A stretch of 64,000 nucleotides of DNA from G963677485 sp964519405. Lineage in GTDB: Bacteria > Armatimonadota > HRBIN16. Under the pieces are notes generated by a model. It was not told the DNA's origin. It made no database searches and saw only the letters and a list, made by a program, of their open reading frames with translations. Position 1 is the stretch's first letter. Every line of letters begins with the position of its first letter. The stretch is from the NCBI GenBank assembly GCA_964519405.1, contig CAZFLA010000002.1:18416-82415 (forward strand), written 5' to 3'. Positions 25,819-34,101 of this stretch are shown in pieces. The position numbers were made by a program, and so were the translations under genes.

Positions 25819-28313
25819 ATGAGTAACACACGTTTGAATCTGGCATTAGCGGCCACAGCAGCATCGTGTATCGCCACTACCGCATATGCCACAGCACCAA
25901 ACAGTAACGAAATGCAGTTGGCTAACCGTTGGGTGGAGAGTCGTTTTGAAGGTAAATCGTCAACCCAGCGCGAACAAGGACTGCTCGTTCTGGCAAACAA
26001 CGACCCTGTGCAGAAAAACTCCAGAAATGGAGCTCCTATGCGTATCGGCGACAAGCAGTATACAAAGGGGCTATACTGCCATGCCGTAAGTAAAGTGGTT
26101 GTAAAACTGCCATCACCCGGAAAAGAATTTAACGCTGAGGTTGGTGTTGATGCTGCAGCTCCTCCTGGCACCGTAGTATTTTCAGTAAATGTTAAAGGCA
26201 AAACGGCTTTCCAGTCACCATTGATGAAGGGCAGCACACCAGCTCTGCCCGTATCAGTGGAGCTGAAAGGTGCCGATGAGTTCATACTTGAGGTTGGAGA
26301 CGGCGGCGACGGCATCGGTTGGGACCAATCCGACTGGGCGGATGCGAAGGTCACGCTGCAAAACGGGCAGGAAGTATGGCTTGGCGACATGCCGTTCATC
26401 GGCTCGTGGGGATCAACCGATGCACAAGGTGCATTCTTCTCATTTGACTACAACGGCAAACCGTCATCGTCGTTCTTGTCTGGTTGGAAGCAAACGCATT
26501 CGAAACGCAAACTTGATGACACCCGAACCCAGCACATTGTCACCTATACCGACCCAGCTACAGGATTGATTGCACGCGTTGAAGGGGTTCAATATCACGA
26601 CTATCCCACCGTGGAATGGACACTTTACCTTAAGAACACAGGCACGAAGGATACACCGATATTATCCAACATCCGAAGCCTAGATATCGGCCTGCAGCGT
26701 GACACCTCATCGGAATATGTGCTGCACCATAATCAAGGCAGCGAGACCGGTGCCGAAGACTACCGACCGTTGACAACTGAGCTGAAGCAGCCGCTCACCA
26801 CCATATCGGCAAGCAATGGACGCCCAACCGAGCAATATGCCCCATACTTCAACATCGACTGGAACGGCCAAGGTCTGATCGCTGTGTTAGGATGGCCTGG
26901 ACAATGGAGCGCCGACTTCATGCGTGATTCCGGCACCGGTCTGCGCGTTTGTGCCGGTCAGCAGTTAACGCATCTGAAGCTGCATCCCGGTGAACAGATC
27001 CGCACCCCGCTGGTGGTGCTTCAGTTCTGGAGCGGCGGAGATTGGATTCGCGCACAGAACGTCTGGCGGCGCTGGATGATTGCCCATAGCATACCAAAGC
27101 CAGGAGGCCAAATACCTCCGATGCATCTGGCAGCCTGCAGCTCGCATCAATACGCCGAAATGCAGAATGCCACCACCGAAAACCAGAACATGTTCATCGA
27201 CCGCTACCTGGCCGACGACCAGGCGGCGATCGCCGCCGAGCACANNNNNNNNNNTACCTTGAGGAAAAGCTGCCTCTAGACTACTGGTGGATGGACGCCG
27301 GATGGTATACCAACTACGGCTCATGGATGAACACAGGCACTTGGGATGTCGACCAAAAGCGGTTCCCAGGCGGGCTGCGTTCGATAAGTGACCACGCACA
27401 CGCAAAAGGTGTGAAGACCATCGTGTGGTTCGAACCAGAGTGCGTAACCCCATCAACCTGGATTGCAGATAACCACCCAGATTGGGTTCTTGGTCCCAAA
27501 GGTTGGACGAAGATGGGTCATGACAACTCAGGGGCATGGTGCTTACTGAACCTTGGCAACACTCAAGCCAGGAAGTGGCTCACGAACATGCTTGATACCA
27601 CCATCAACGAGCAGGGCATTGATCTCTACCGCCAAGATTTCCGCCTTGGTCCTATTGGAGCATGGCGCGCGAACGACACCAAGGATCGCCAAGGCATTAC
27701 CGAGATCCGCCACTGCGAGGGGTATCTTACCAACTGGGACGAGCTGCGCCAGAAACACCCCAACATGCTTATCGACTCCTGCGCGGCAGGTGGTCGGCGT
27801 AATGAGCTGGAAGCCATGCGCAGAGCGGTTCCGCTTTTACGCAGCGACTACATACTTGAGCCGGTGGGTAACCAGTGCCACACCTACGGCATCTCCATGT
27901 GGCTGCCACTGTATGGCACCGGCATCAAAGCCACCGACGCCTACAACTTCCGCAGTGTGATGACACCCATGCTGAACGCCTGCTACGACATGCGCGATAA
28001 AAGCTTGGATTACGACAGTATTCGGAAGTATATGGCGCAGTGGAAAGCCGTCAACAAGTATTTCTTGGGTGATTATTATCCGTTAACGCCANNNNNNNNN
28101 NGCATGATAGAAGCTTTCCGCCGTGACCAAAGCTATTACACCTCGACATCTATATGCCTGCGCGGGTTGGATGAGAACGCAAACTACCTCACCACCGATA
28201 TGGATTCGGGGCAAACGAAACTTTATACCGGTAAACAGCTAATGGAACAGGGGTTGGAGATAACCATCGCTTCAAAACCAGGCTCCGCCCTCATCGTGTA
28301 TAAGAAGCAGTAA
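25819..28313 (+). CDS. Secreted alpha-galactosidase-like GH36 enzyme with NPCBM domain (two assembly gaps)
   Basis: One gene broken by two 10-N gaps. It starts at ATG 25819 after GAGG, with a signal peptide ending near TTAYA-TAPN. Residues ~35-185 resemble an NPCBM carbohydrate-binding module (QLANRWVESRF, IGDKQYTKGLYCHA, DEFILEVGDGGDG). The GH36 N-terminal beta domain follows (VEWTLYLKNTGT), then the barrel with YWWMDAGWY, TIVWFEPE, LYRQDF (nucleophile Asp), MLIDSCAAGGRRN (acid/base Asp) and LRSDY. The first gap needs a length leaving remainder 2 on division by 3, so 10 is not its true length. At the second gap family members have a longer stretch before the AFRR segment, so residues are missing. 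Likely removes terminal alpha-galactose from glycans outside the cytoplasm. Confidence 0.88.
27245..27254. other. Assembly gap (10 N) in GH36 gene
   Basis: The frame shifts across it if 10 is taken as the true length, while the protein family continues on both sides. It is a scaffold gap of unknown size. Confidence 0.95.
28092..28101. other. Assembly gap (10 N) in GH36 gene
   Basis: The frame is kept, but a segment usual in GH36 between DYYPLTP and the AFRR motif is absent, so the gap is probably longer than shown. Confidence 0.9.
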
Positions 28314-28329
28314 GCTAATGCTAGCTCTA

Positions 28330-28366
28330 GCTATGTTTTAGGAGATATTTTCTCCTAAAACATAGC
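28330..28366. repeat. Perfect 16-bp inverted repeat (hairpin) before the RloA-like gene
   Basis: GCTATGTTTTAGGAGA at 28330-28345 pairs perfectly with 28351-28366 around the loop TATTT. It lies between the GH36 stop (28313) and the ATPase start (28434). There is no T tract after either arm, though the stem is strong enough to act as a terminator or mRNA-end hairpin. Confidence 0.8.
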
Positions 28367-28433
28367 ATTATGCCTTCTTAATGTCATAATATATGCATAT
28401 ACATGCGATAATATCGCACATGAGGACTTATAT

Positions 28434-29783
28434 ATGCTTATCAGCTTCTCTGTCGAAAACTGGATGTCTTTCAGAGATAAAGCCACTCTTTCTATGGTTG
28501 CCAGTAGAGAACGGCAGCACAAATCCCATGTACCCTTACTAAAGCCGTATAAAACCAAAATACTGCCCATCACAGCGATGTATGGCGGTAATGCTTCTGG
28601 CAAATCGAACTTGTTTGCTGCCCTTAGTTTCATCAAGGCGCTTGTTGTTATCGGAACAACACCTGACGGACGTATTCCAGTAGAGCCATTCCGGTTAAGC
28701 GATACAACCACCACCCTGCCAAGCATTTTCTGCATCGAGTTGTTGTCGGATGGCACGATTTATGAGTTTAGTTTCGCGGTAACCTCAAAAAAAGTGGTGG
28801 AAGAGAAGCTTGTAGAGATAACGCCCCATACAGAAACAGTGCTCTATCACCGGTATAATGATGAGCCTCACTTTTGTAAGAGCCTAGATAAAGACAATTT
28901 CATGCATTTTGCCTTCAGAGGCACGCGCGATAATCAGTTGTTTCTCACGAACGCAGTGTCTCAGAAGGTCGATACATTCCGTCCTGTATACGATTGGTTT
29001 GAGAACAACCTCACCCTAGTCGCGCCCAACTCACAGTTCATGCCAATTGAGAGGTTCATCAACGAAGACGATCCACTCTACATCACAATGACTGATATGT
29101 TATCGCAGCTAGATACGGGCATCGCTCACTTAGGCAGCGAAAATGTTCCCCTGGAAACTGTTCCGCTCTCAGCAGATATAAAAAAAGTCTTACTAGAGCA
29201 TGTTAGTGATAACAGTACCGCACGGTTCAATGATAATGACACCAAAAGCCGGTATTTATTCACTATGTCGAATGACCGACTAGGTGTTAGAAAGTTAATA
29301 GCCTATCATAATACTGCCGATGGTGCTGATATCGCATTTGATATGAGGCAAGAGTCCGATGGAACCATCCGGGTAATTGACCTGTTACCTGCTTTTGTGG
29401 AGTTGTCAGCCCCTGGCTCAAGTAAAGTCTATATCGTGGACGAACTAGATCGAAGCCTGCATACCCTACTCGTCCGGCAGCTTCTCGCGTACTTCTTGCA
29501 TAACTGCAGCGAGGAGACCCGTTCTCAACTTCTATTCACTACGCACGATGCGCTTCTCATCGATCAGAGCCTTCTCCGTCGTGATGAAATATGGGTTGTT
29601 GAACGCGACCACACAGGCAACTCGTCACTCATCGCATTTGCCGACTTCAAAGATGTCCGAAATGACAAAGACATCAGGAAGAGTTACCTACAGGGACGGA
29701 TGGGCGGTATACCTCGTATTGCACTTCACCCAACCGATAGTCGTCAGCGGTCTGATTCGAAAGAAGATGGTGCCGTAGAATGA
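28434..29783 (+). CDS. RloA-like AAA/ABC-type ATPase (defence-associated)
   Basis: 449 residues. The start MLISFSVENWMSFRDKATLSM is typical of the AAA_15/AAA_21 group. Walker A is GGNASGKS (51-58), followed by an SMC-like body, Walker B in VYIVDELDRSLH, and an H-loop in LLFTTHDALLID. The C-terminus has the YLQGRMGGIPRI tail. GAGG lies shortly before the ATG. Its end overlaps the RloB-like gene by 4 bases (ATGA). In the family such ATPases sense a trigger and control a nuclease-like partner; known analogues are RloA/RloB in R-M loci and AriA/AriB of PARIS. The antiphage role here is inference. Confidence 0.87.
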   Translation: MLISFSVENWMSFRDKATLSMVASRERQHKSHVPLLKPYKTKILPITAMYGGNASGKSNLFAALSFIKALVVIGTTPDGRIPVEPFRLSDTTTTLPSIFCIELLSDGTIYEFSFAVTSKKVVEEKLVEITPHTETVLYHRYNDEPHFCKSLDKDNFMHFAFRGTRDNQLFLTNAVSQKVDTFRPVYDWFENNLTLVAPNSQFMPIERFINEDDPLYITMTDMLSQLDTGIAHLGSENVPLETVPLSADIKKVLLEHVSDNSTARFNDNDTKSRYLFTMSNDRLGVRKLIAYHNTADGADIAFDMRQESDGTIRVIDLLPAFVELSAPGSSKVYIVDELDRSLHTLLVRQLLAYFLHNCSEETRSQLLFTTHDALLIDQSLLRRDEIWVVERDHTGNSSLIAFADFKDVRNDKDIRKSYLQGRMGGIPRIALHPTDSRQRSDSKEDGAVE

Positions 29784-30370
29784 CACAAAAAAGACGTAAC
29801 TTCTCGCGTTCGACCAATAAACGTACCTGCAAGAAGCTCTTTATATTAGCGTGTGAGGGCACGAAAACTGAACCGCAGTATTTTGACATATTCAGCAATC
29901 AAAATATCATAAAAATCGAAATTATCAACAAAGGTCACAGCAGCACTCCACTGCAAGCGTTGAACGAGATGCGGAAGCACCTTGAGACTGCGGAGTTGAG
30001 ACCTGATGACGAAGCATGGCTAATCATTGATAAAGATGACTGGGATGACAGAGACATCTTATCATGTCTCCATTGGGCTGGCGTTAAACCCAATAGAGGC
30101 GCAGCAATCAGTAACCCCTGTTTTGAGTTCTGGTTGGTGCTTCATTTTGAAGAGGGCAATAACATAAACAATCGCAGAGATTGCATCGAACGACTGCGAC
30201 AGTATCTTCCTCTTTACGATAAGCGTCTCTCAACCGGTGCGATAACTATAGAACAAGCAAAAAGTGCAGTCAGCAGAGCATCAACGCGTTTCAAAGCGCA
30301 GCCATCTACATGGCCCAACAATCCTGGCCAAACCACTGTATTCCAACTCGTCAATAAACTGCTGATGTGA
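29780..30370 (+). CDS. RloB-like (Toprim-like) effector
   Basis: 196 residues. A basic N-terminus is followed by LFILACEGTKTEPQYF, carrying the invariant Glu, then an acidic strand AWLIIDKDDWDD and the signature SNPCFEFWLVLHFEEG. This Glu plus Asp-x-Asp layout is what Toprim-type catalytic sites use; RloB proteins are the named family. It is translationally coupled to the ATPase, so the two probably form one complex. Possible nuclease activity is inferred from the motifs only. Confidence 0.85.
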   Translation: MTQKRRNFSRSTNKRTCKKLFILACEGTKTEPQYFDIFSNQNIIKIEIINKGHSSTPLQALNEMRKHLETAELRPDDEAWLIIDKDDWDDRDILSCLHWAGVKPNRGAAISNPCFEFWLVLHFEEGNNINNRRDCIERLRQYLPLYDKRLSTGAITIEQAKSAVSRASTRFKAQPSTWPNNPGQTTVFQLVNKLLM

Positions 30371-30410
30371 GTAACATTAGTCGTTCTACTACCCCCACCC
30401 CCCAATCCAC

Positions 30411-30575
30411 CTACTCTTTGCTGATCTCCTTCGGTTTGCACACATGCTCTTCTTTCATCGCTCGGGCACCGCATTTCTTGCATTCAAACGCCTTCTCGCC
30501 CTTCTTTAACGCAGCCTTCACCTTAAGCTCACGTGATTTCCGTTTGTCCGAGTCTTGACAGCATTTTGTCGACAT
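30411..30575 (-). CDS. Small Cys-rich (zinc-ribbon-like) protein
   Basis: 54 residues, basic and Lys-rich. GGAGGT lies 7 bases before the ATG. The sequence has CC at residues 5-6, a CKKCGA knuckle at 32-37 and HVC at 44-46, giving enough ligands for one zinc. The C-terminus is charged. It is convergent with the RloB-like gene (41 bases apart) and divergent from the alkaline phosphatase gene. I do not recognise a named family; a role as a small nucleic-acid-binding or ribosome-associated protein is only a guess. Confidence 0.7.
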   Translation of the reverse strand: MSTKCCQDSDKRKSRELKVKAALKKGEKAFECKKCGARAMKEEHVCKPKEISKE

Positions 30576-30685
30576 ACTCACTACCTCCAGATATTTGTAC
30601 CCCTAGTTTACCTTCTATATTGCTTCTTGATGTGTTTTACAGGTTAAAATGAATTTGGGCATAAGCGTCCAAACAGGAGGATCCG

Positions 30686-31999
30686 ATGAAATTCAAAACC
30701 CTAGCCTTATCATTAGGGCTTATGGCTGCAGCCACCCTATGTATGGCTCAGAAGAACGTCATCGTAATGATCATGGATGGCGGTGGTTTCAACCAATACG
30801 CATCTGGTAATATCTACGAAACCGGAAATCCAATGGGTATCTACAGCAAATTTCCTGTGAAGTTGGCTGTAAGCACATATCCTTATACCACTAGCGGCGT
30901 TGCCAACGGCCGAAGAGACGGCTACTATGACCCAAGCAAAGCTTGGACAAGTATGAGTTACCCTCTTCAGAGGCCTACCGACAGTGCTGCTTCCGCGACG
31001 GCTATCGCCTGCGGCGTAAAAACCTACAACGGCGCTATCGGCCTCGATCGCTTTGGCAATAAAGTACCTAACCTAATCGAAAAGCTCATGGCCAAGGGCA
31101 AATCAGGCGGGGTTGTCACCACTGTAACGATATCTCATGCTACACCTGCCGGTTTCTCTGCACATAGCTCATCCCGAGGCAACGCCGCAGATATCGCCAA
31201 TGAGCAGATTTTCAAGAGTAACTACAGTGTCATAATGGGTTGCGGCCACCCACTCTTTGATGACAGCGGTAATAAACTAGCAAAACCCGATAACTACGGT
31301 AATGTCGGCGGAAAAGAGACCTGGGACAAAATTGTTAAGGGTGATATCCCGCTGAAGTTTATTGATACAAGAAAGCAGTTTCAGGATCTCGCTTCCGGCA
31401 AAATTAAAGCAGATCGCGTATTAGGCGTTGCACAGGCGTCTTACACATTATCATGCAACCGCGCTGGCGACAGCAAAACTCCGTATAATGTGCCCTTGGT
31501 GAAGACAACACCGACTTTAGCTGAAATGGCAAAAGGTGCCCTCAATGTGCTTAGCCAGAACAAGAAGGGTTTCGCACTGATGATTGAAGGCGGTGCTATC
31601 GACTCTGCTTGCCATGGCAATAATGGGGTCCGCGCCGTAGAAGAAGCCGATCAGTACAACCAGACTGTAGAAGCTGTGATGAAGTGGGTGGAATCCCATG
31701 GCGGATGGAAAGACACCCTTCTTGTCTGCACAGCAGACCATGAAACCGGCTTCCTATGGGGAACCGGCAGCAGTAAAGAGGCCAACGACCGTCCTAACCT
31801 CAAGCCGGTAGTAAACAACGGTAAGGGTAAGATGCCGGGTGTGATGTTCTTTACTGGCGGACACAGCAACAGCTTGGTGCCGATTTTTGCGATAGGTGCA
31901 GGTTCAGAGCGACTGAACACTTATGCCACAAAAGTCGACCCTGTTCGCGGTAAATACCTAGACAATATCTATATCAGCAAAGCCATTCTAGACGAATAA
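30686..31999 (+). CDS. Secreted alkaline phosphatase
   Basis: 437 residues, with AGGAGG just before the ATG and a signal peptide (MKFKTLALSLGLMAAATLCMAQ). The PhoA-family fold is shown by NVIVMIMDGG (first metal Asp), PTDSAASATAIACG with the nucleophile Ser, TVTISHATPAGF, ALMIEGGAIDSACH, TADHETGF and the late metal His in GGHSNSLVP. It removes phosphate from phosphomonoesters in the periplasm using zinc and magnesium. The gene stands alone, with a strong terminator right after it. No obvious Pho box was found. Confidence 0.94.
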   Translation: MKFKTLALSLGLMAAATLCMAQKNVIVMIMDGGGFNQYASGNIYETGNPMGIYSKFPVKLAVSTYPYTTSGVANGRRDGYYDPSKAWTSMSYPLQRPTDSAASATAIACGVKTYNGAIGLDRFGNKVPNLIEKLMAKGKSGGVVTTVTISHATPAGFSAHSSSRGNAADIANEQIFKSNYSVIMGCGHPLFDDSGNKLAKPDNYGNVGGKETWDKIVKGDIPLKFIDTRKQFQDLASGKIKADRVLGVAQASYTLSCNRAGDSKTPYNVPLVKTTPTLAEMAKGALNVLSQNKKGFALMIEGGAIDSACHGNNGVRAVEEADQYNQTVEAVMKWVESHGGWKDTLLVCTADHETGFLWGTGSSKEANDRPNLKPVVNNGKGKMPGVMFFTGGHSNSLVPIFAIGAGSERLNTYATKVDPVRGKYLDNIYISKAILDE

Positions 32000-32016
32000 G
32001 TCTATCTAGTTATCTG

Positions 32017-32060
32017 CCACGCGGTTCTGTTGTATATAGAACCGCGTGGTCTTTTTTTAT
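32017..32060 (+). terminator. Rho-independent terminator after alkaline phosphatase
   Basis: A perfect 12-bp stem (CCACGCGGTTCT with AGAACCGCGTGG), a 9-base loop, then TCTTTTTTTAT. Confidence 0.95.
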
Positions 32061-32154
32061 ATAACACGTTCTTTTCTGCACACTTCGCGCATTCAGATAT
32101 GGACATCTCCCCGCACGATTGATAAAACATAATGGTAAACAAACAGTTATCAAT

Positions 32155-34101
32155 ATGTCACTTCCATCACAACCCCCACATAGCTCCCATACCATCCGCG
32201 CTCGCGCGGTAGTCCTTGGGATATTGCTCATTCCGTGTATTGCCTGGCTGAACATCAGCGTGGAAGAGATACGCTATGCTGGACAGCCTAGCACCGTCGC
32301 GCCGATGCCGATGGTGCTGGCGATGCTGCTGGTCATCATGGCCATCAATGCCGGTGTGGGCAAGATCGCCCCCAAGCAGCGCTTGACACCTGCCGAGCTG
32401 CTGACAACCTACTTCATGGTTTTCGCAGCATCCGCGCTGACGGGGCATGACCAAATCAACGTGATGGTTCCCATCCTAACGTACGGCACCAAGTATGCCA
32501 ACCCGGCTAACGGATGGGCCACTAACCTGCTGCCCTACATCCCACACTGGATGATGGTTACCGACCCCAAGGCAATTCAGGCCTATTATGTTGGCGGACA
32601 ATCATTGTGGAATGTGCAGCACTTAAAAATATGGGTTCAGCCGCTGCTGTTATGGAGCAGCTTCTACACAATATTGGTATTTGGTCTGTATTGCTTATCT
32701 GTGCTGTTTCGTAAACAATGGACAGAGCGAGAACGGCTGAGCTACCCGCTGGTGCAGTTCACACTTGAGCTTGTTCAACCGCGTCAGCCGTTATTCCGCA
32801 ATAAACTGTTCTGGGTCGCTTTCATCATCGCAGCAGGACATGATACCTGGTTTGGATTAGCAACGCTGTTTCCTTCGGTACCCATGCCGTATACCCGCAA
32901 CCTGCCGTTGGAGCAGTACATTACCTCCCCGCCCTGGAACGCCATGGGCGGCGTACCGTTGAATTTCTATCCGTGGCTCATCGGCATTGGCCTGCTGATG
33001 CCAACCGACGTCATCTTCTCCATGTGGTTCTTCTTCTGGATATGGAAACTCGAACCGGTTGTCGCCGCGCAGTATGGCTGGAGTCAGATACCAGGTTTTC
33101 CCTATGTGCAGCAGCAGGCGATGGGAGCCATCTTTGCAGTCGCGCTCTACACCATCTACTCGGCACGCAAAGCTCTCTGGGGGGCCTTTTCTTCCATATG
33201 GCGCGGAAGCTGCGGACAAGATGCCGATGAGCCGATTTCCTATCGGTTCGCGGCGATAGGTTTCATCGCCAGCCTTGCGCTGGTCATCGGCTTATTTCGG
33301 TATGCGGGTATGAGCTTTGGCGCGGTCTTCACGCTGATGGCATTCTATGTGTTAATCTGCATCGCCTTCAGCCGTATGCGTGCGGAACTAGGGCTGCCTG
33401 AGACGGAGCAAGGAATGGCCCAGCCACATCGCCTGGTGCCGCAGCTTTTCGGACCTAACCTTATGACCAAGCAGGATTACGGCCTGTTGGTGTTCTTCCA
33501 TGGCTTCAACCGCTCGTTCCGAACCAACGCCATGCCGGTGTGCACGGAGAGCTTCCGAGCCGCTCAGCGCAGCGGCGGCGCCGTGAAGACAATGTTTTGG
33601 GCGATGGTCATCGCCGCGATGTGGGCATGCCTTGTGGGGTTCTTTATGAATGTCAGCCTGCACTACCATTGGGGCGCTGCATCCAAGGTAGACAGCCCAT
33701 ATGTTGCCATGATATTCGGCAACGAAGGGTTCACCATCCCATCTGGATTCCTGGGTAATTCCGCCAGCAGTCTGCCTCCAGGTAATGTGGCTAAAGCGGT
33801 TGGTGTGGGATTCATCATCAGTCTGCTGCTGTCTGTCATCAGGCTGAACTTCATCAGCTTTCCACTGCATCCCATGGCTTTTGCGGTCAGTGCCAACCAT
33901 GGCGGTGCTATGGTTTGGTTCACCTTCCTTATTGCCTGGATCATCAAAGTCTCCATCATGAAAACTGGCGGACTAAAACTCTTCCAGAAGGCGTTACCCA
34001 TCTTTTTAGGTATCACATTAGGTGAATGCGCCATGGGCACCTTGTGGTATCTCATCAGCGCACTCACAGGCACAAAGACCTTCATCTTGTGGCCGTATTA
34101 G
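32155..34101 (+). CDS. Polytopic membrane protein (DUF6785/6784-like, uncertain)
   Basis: About 648 residues from ATG 32155; a TTG 12 codons upstream is an alternative, and neither has a clear ribosome site. Some 12-13 hydrophobic helices span the whole chain. Recognisable stretches are ELLTTYFMVFAASALTGHDQ, ERLSYPLVQFTLEL and RMRAELGLPETEQGM; HGFNRSFRTNAMP and HPMAFAVSANHGGAM are further marks. I recall such sequences from a large DUF family of polysaccharide-degrading PVC and Armatimonadota bacteria, but function is unknown; it resembles an oligopeptide-type transporter in its layout. It overlaps the convergent next gene by 4 bases. Confidence 0.8.
   Translation: MSLPSQPPHSSHTIRARAVVLGILLIPCIAWLNISVEEIRYAGQPSTVAPMPMVLAMLLVIMAINAGVGKIAPKQRLTPAELLTTYFMVFAASALTGHDQINVMVPILTYGTKYANPANGWATNLLPYIPHWMMVTDPKAIQAYYVGGQSLWNVQHLKIWVQPLLLWSSFYTILVFGLYCLSVLFRKQWTERERLSYPLVQFTLELVQPRQPLFRNKLFWVAFIIAAGHDTWFGLATLFPSVPMPYTRNLPLEQYITSPPWNAMGGVPLNFYPWLIGIGLLMPTDVIFSMWFFFWIWKLEPVVAAQYGWSQIPGFPYVQQQAMGAIFAVALYTIYSARKALWGAFSSIWRGSCGQDADEPISYRFAAIGFIASLALVIGLFRYAGMSFGAVFTLMAFYVLICIAFSRMRAELGLPETEQGMAQPHRLVPQLFGPNLMTKQDYGLLVFFHGFNRSFRTNAMPVCTESFRAAQRSGGAVKTMFWAMVIAAMWACLVGFFMNVSLHYHWGAASKVDSPYVAMIFGNEGFTIPSGFLGNSASSLPPGNVAKAVGVGFIISLLLSVIRLNFISFPLHPMAFAVSANHGGAMVWFTFLIAWIIKVSIMKTGGLKLFQKALPIFLGITLGECAMGTLWYLISALTGTKTFILWPY

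Noticed and set aside
27255..27300. A second gene starting at ATG 27291 in the GH36 region
   Set aside because: The codons before that ATG continue the GH36 barrel in frame up to the N run.
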